Source: Bacteroidota bacterium (GTDB lineage: Bacteria > Bacteroidota > Bacteroidia > Bacteroidales > JAAYUG01). Taken from it: 6,756 bases of DNA. Where the stretch lies: the NCBI GenBank assembly GCA_021812865.1, contig JAKAMP010000155.1, forward strand, positions 1-6,756, given 5' to 3'. The notes beneath the pieces are model-generated. The model saw only the letters and a list, made by a program, of their open reading frames with translations. It had not been told where the DNA came from and made no database searches. Below, in pieces: positions 5,537 to 6,756 of this stretch (its first letter is position 1; each line of letters opens with the position of its first letter). A program made the translations under genes and the position numbers.

Positions 5537-6756
5537 TTGAAAAACGGTCAATCCTTCCTCCAGGCTATTATACTGATGATCCTGTTTGCCGGGATAAACC
5601 ATCCCGCAAGGGCCCAGTTTTATTCTTCCGGTCAGGATCCTTTTTCCATCCGGTGGAAGCAGATTAAAACGCCCGACTGCCGGATTATTTTTCCGGAAGA
5701 GGACCAGGCTAATGCCGAGCGTTTTGCAAACCTCATTGCCCATGCGCGGAATTCAGTACCCGCTTCACTTTCGGTACACACACGGAATATCCCCGTTATA
5801 TTCCACAATCGCATCGTGCAAGCCAACGGGTTTGTGGTATGGGCCCCACGCCGCATGGAACTGAACACCCTTCCTCCCCAGGATATCTACAGCCAGGACT
5901 GGCTCGAGCAGCTGGGTTTACATGAATACAGGCATGTGGCCCAGATTGATAAGCTGAACCAGGGGATCACACGCTTTCTTTCCTATGCCGGGGGACAGCA
6001 GGTACCGGGCCTGGTGATGGGCATGGTTCCGCGATGGTTCCTGGAAGGGGACGCCGTGCATTCCGAAACCTCTTTTTCTGCCTCGGGAAGGGGAAGACTG
6101 CCATCCTTTGAGATGGAACTCCGTACGCTCGACCTGAGCCGTGGAAAGCTTTACTTCTACGATAAAATGCTGAATGGCTCATTCCGGAATTATGTGCCCG
6201 ATTATTACCAGTATGGGTATAAAATGGTGAGCTATGTGCGTTACCGGGAAGGCAACAAACCCTGGGAAGAAGTGCTTCGCTATACGGGCAGGCATCCGTT
6301 TATGGTCATTCCCTTTACCCTGGCGCTGAAAAAATATGCAGGGATGACCAAGGCAGATTTGCAGGAGAAGGCATTCAGCCTGTACGACAGTATCTGGAAG
6401 GCACAGGACAGGCAAATTTCATCTACTCCCTTCACCACGATGAACAGGAGGAAGAATAGGGTTTACACTGATTACCGTTTCCCTGTTTATGCTGATGACA
6501 ATCATGTTGTAGCGCTGAAGAGCGGGATGGGGCAGACCCAGGAATTGGTGCTGATTGACCGGGCTGGAAAAGAAAAAAAGATCGCTTACACAGGGTTGAT
6601 GGATGCCGTGCGGTTGTCATCAGGTGGCGGCCGGCTGGTATGGGCAGAATTGGAGCCCGATCCGCGGTGGGACAACCAGAGTTATTCTGTGATTCGCAGG
6701 TATGATTTCGGGAATAGGAAGATTACCCGGCTTACCCGCAAGTCGAAATATTTTGC
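5537..6756 (+). CDS. Secreted HEYRH metallopeptidase-like protein with TolB-like beta-propeller (N-terminal part; runs off right edge)
   Basis: The frame stays open from TTG 5537 to the right edge, giving 406 complete codons. A start at TTG 5537 yields MKNGQSFLQAIILMILFAG, a normal signal peptide with likely cleavage at ARA/Q near residue 26. The only nearby in-frame ATG (5576) would leave a signal peptide with no basic N-terminus. Residues 35-290 form a gluzincin-like domain: HEYRH at 129-133 supplies zinc ligands His129 and His133 and catalytic Glu130, and WFLEGDA at 167-173 supplies Glu170 as the likely third ligand, as in the NEGFA motif of M1 peptidases. Conserved blocks around it include GFVVWAPRRMEL (98-109), GRGRLPSFEM (184-193) and GYKMVSYVR (227-235). 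From about 310 the sequence turns into short beta-strand repeats (NHVVALKS, QELVLID, GGRLVWAE), fitting the first blades of a WD40/PD40-like propeller. Similar long Bacteroidota proteins are often labelled TolB-like. It should be periplasmic or surface-exposed; its substrate is unknown. Confidence 0.85.
   Translation, partial: MKNGQSFLQAIILMILFAGINHPARAQFYSSGQDPFSIRWKQIKTPDCRIIFPEEDQANAERFANLIAHARNSVPASLSVHTRNIPVIFHNRIVQANGFVVWAPRRMELNTLPPQDIYSQDWLEQLGLHEYRHVAQIDKLNQGITRFLSYAGGQQVPGLVMGMVPRWFLEGDAVHSETSFSASGRGRLPSFEMELRTLDLSRGKLYFYDKMLNGSFRNYVPDYYQYGYKMVSYVRYREGNKPWEEVLRYTGRHPFMVIPFTLALKKYAGMTKADLQEKAFSLYDSIWKAQDRQISSTPFTTMNRRKNRVYTDYRFPVYADDNHVVALKSGMGQTQELVLIDRAGKEKKIAYTGLMDAVRLSSGGGRLVWAELEPDPRWDNQSYSVIRRYDFGNRKITRLTRKSKYF

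Noticed and set aside
5470..5667. A 65-codon plus-strand ORF starting just after the SUI1 gene
   Set aside because: It overlaps the signal peptide and mature start of the metallopeptidase in a different frame, while the metallopeptidase frame continues with conserved motifs to the right edge.
5632..6620. Several minus-strand ORFs of 60-80 codons
   Set aside because: They are antisense shadows of the metallopeptidase-propeller gene with no domain or start-site support.
1..6756. An undescribed defence, mobile or biosynthetic system
   Set aside because: The genes are recognisable housekeeping or envelope families, with no transposase, integrase, toxin-antitoxin pair, repeat array or shared operon linking them.

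Overview
This window looks like ordinary chromosomal sequence from a member of the Bacteroidota, most likely a Bacteroidales-type anaerobe. The evidence is the gene content: a DUF4369/DUF5106-type exported protein, a 1021-residue GT117 (DUF2723) membrane protein, and a HEYRH metallopeptidase joined to a beta-propeller. Shine-Dalgarno sequences are scarce, and one intergenic site matches the phylum's TTG/TAnnTTTG promoter closely. No mobile element, CRISPR array, tRNA or rRNA is visible.

Layout from left to right. Positions 1-561 (minus) hold the N-terminal 187 codons of an exported protein that runs off the left edge. Positions 562-860 are a divergent intergenic region with a good promoter for the leftward gene, a weaker one for the rightward gene, and a perfect 12-bp palindrome. 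Positions 861-1835 (plus) encode a polyprenyl diphosphate synthase. A strong hairpin at 1844-1885 separates it from the convergent gene. Positions 1909-4974 (minus) encode the GT117 protein. A second divergent region of 132 bp follows. Positions 5107-5457 (plus) encode a bacterial SUI1/YciH translation factor. From 5537 to the right edge (plus) lies the N-terminal 406 codons of the secreted HEYRH/propeller protein, which probably starts at TTG.

The genes do not form an obvious single system. There is one plausible link: the prenyl synthase makes isoprenoid chains, and GT-C glycosyltransferases such as GT117 generally use polyprenyl-phosphate-linked sugars. The two genes are convergent and separately transcribed, so this is a loose association. 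The two exported proteins at the edges would act in the periplasm or cell envelope. I found no convincing undescribed system. The points most worth a second look are the metallopeptidase-propeller protein with its non-ATG start, the chain-length residue of the prenyl synthase, the GT117 protein and the 12-bp palindrome.
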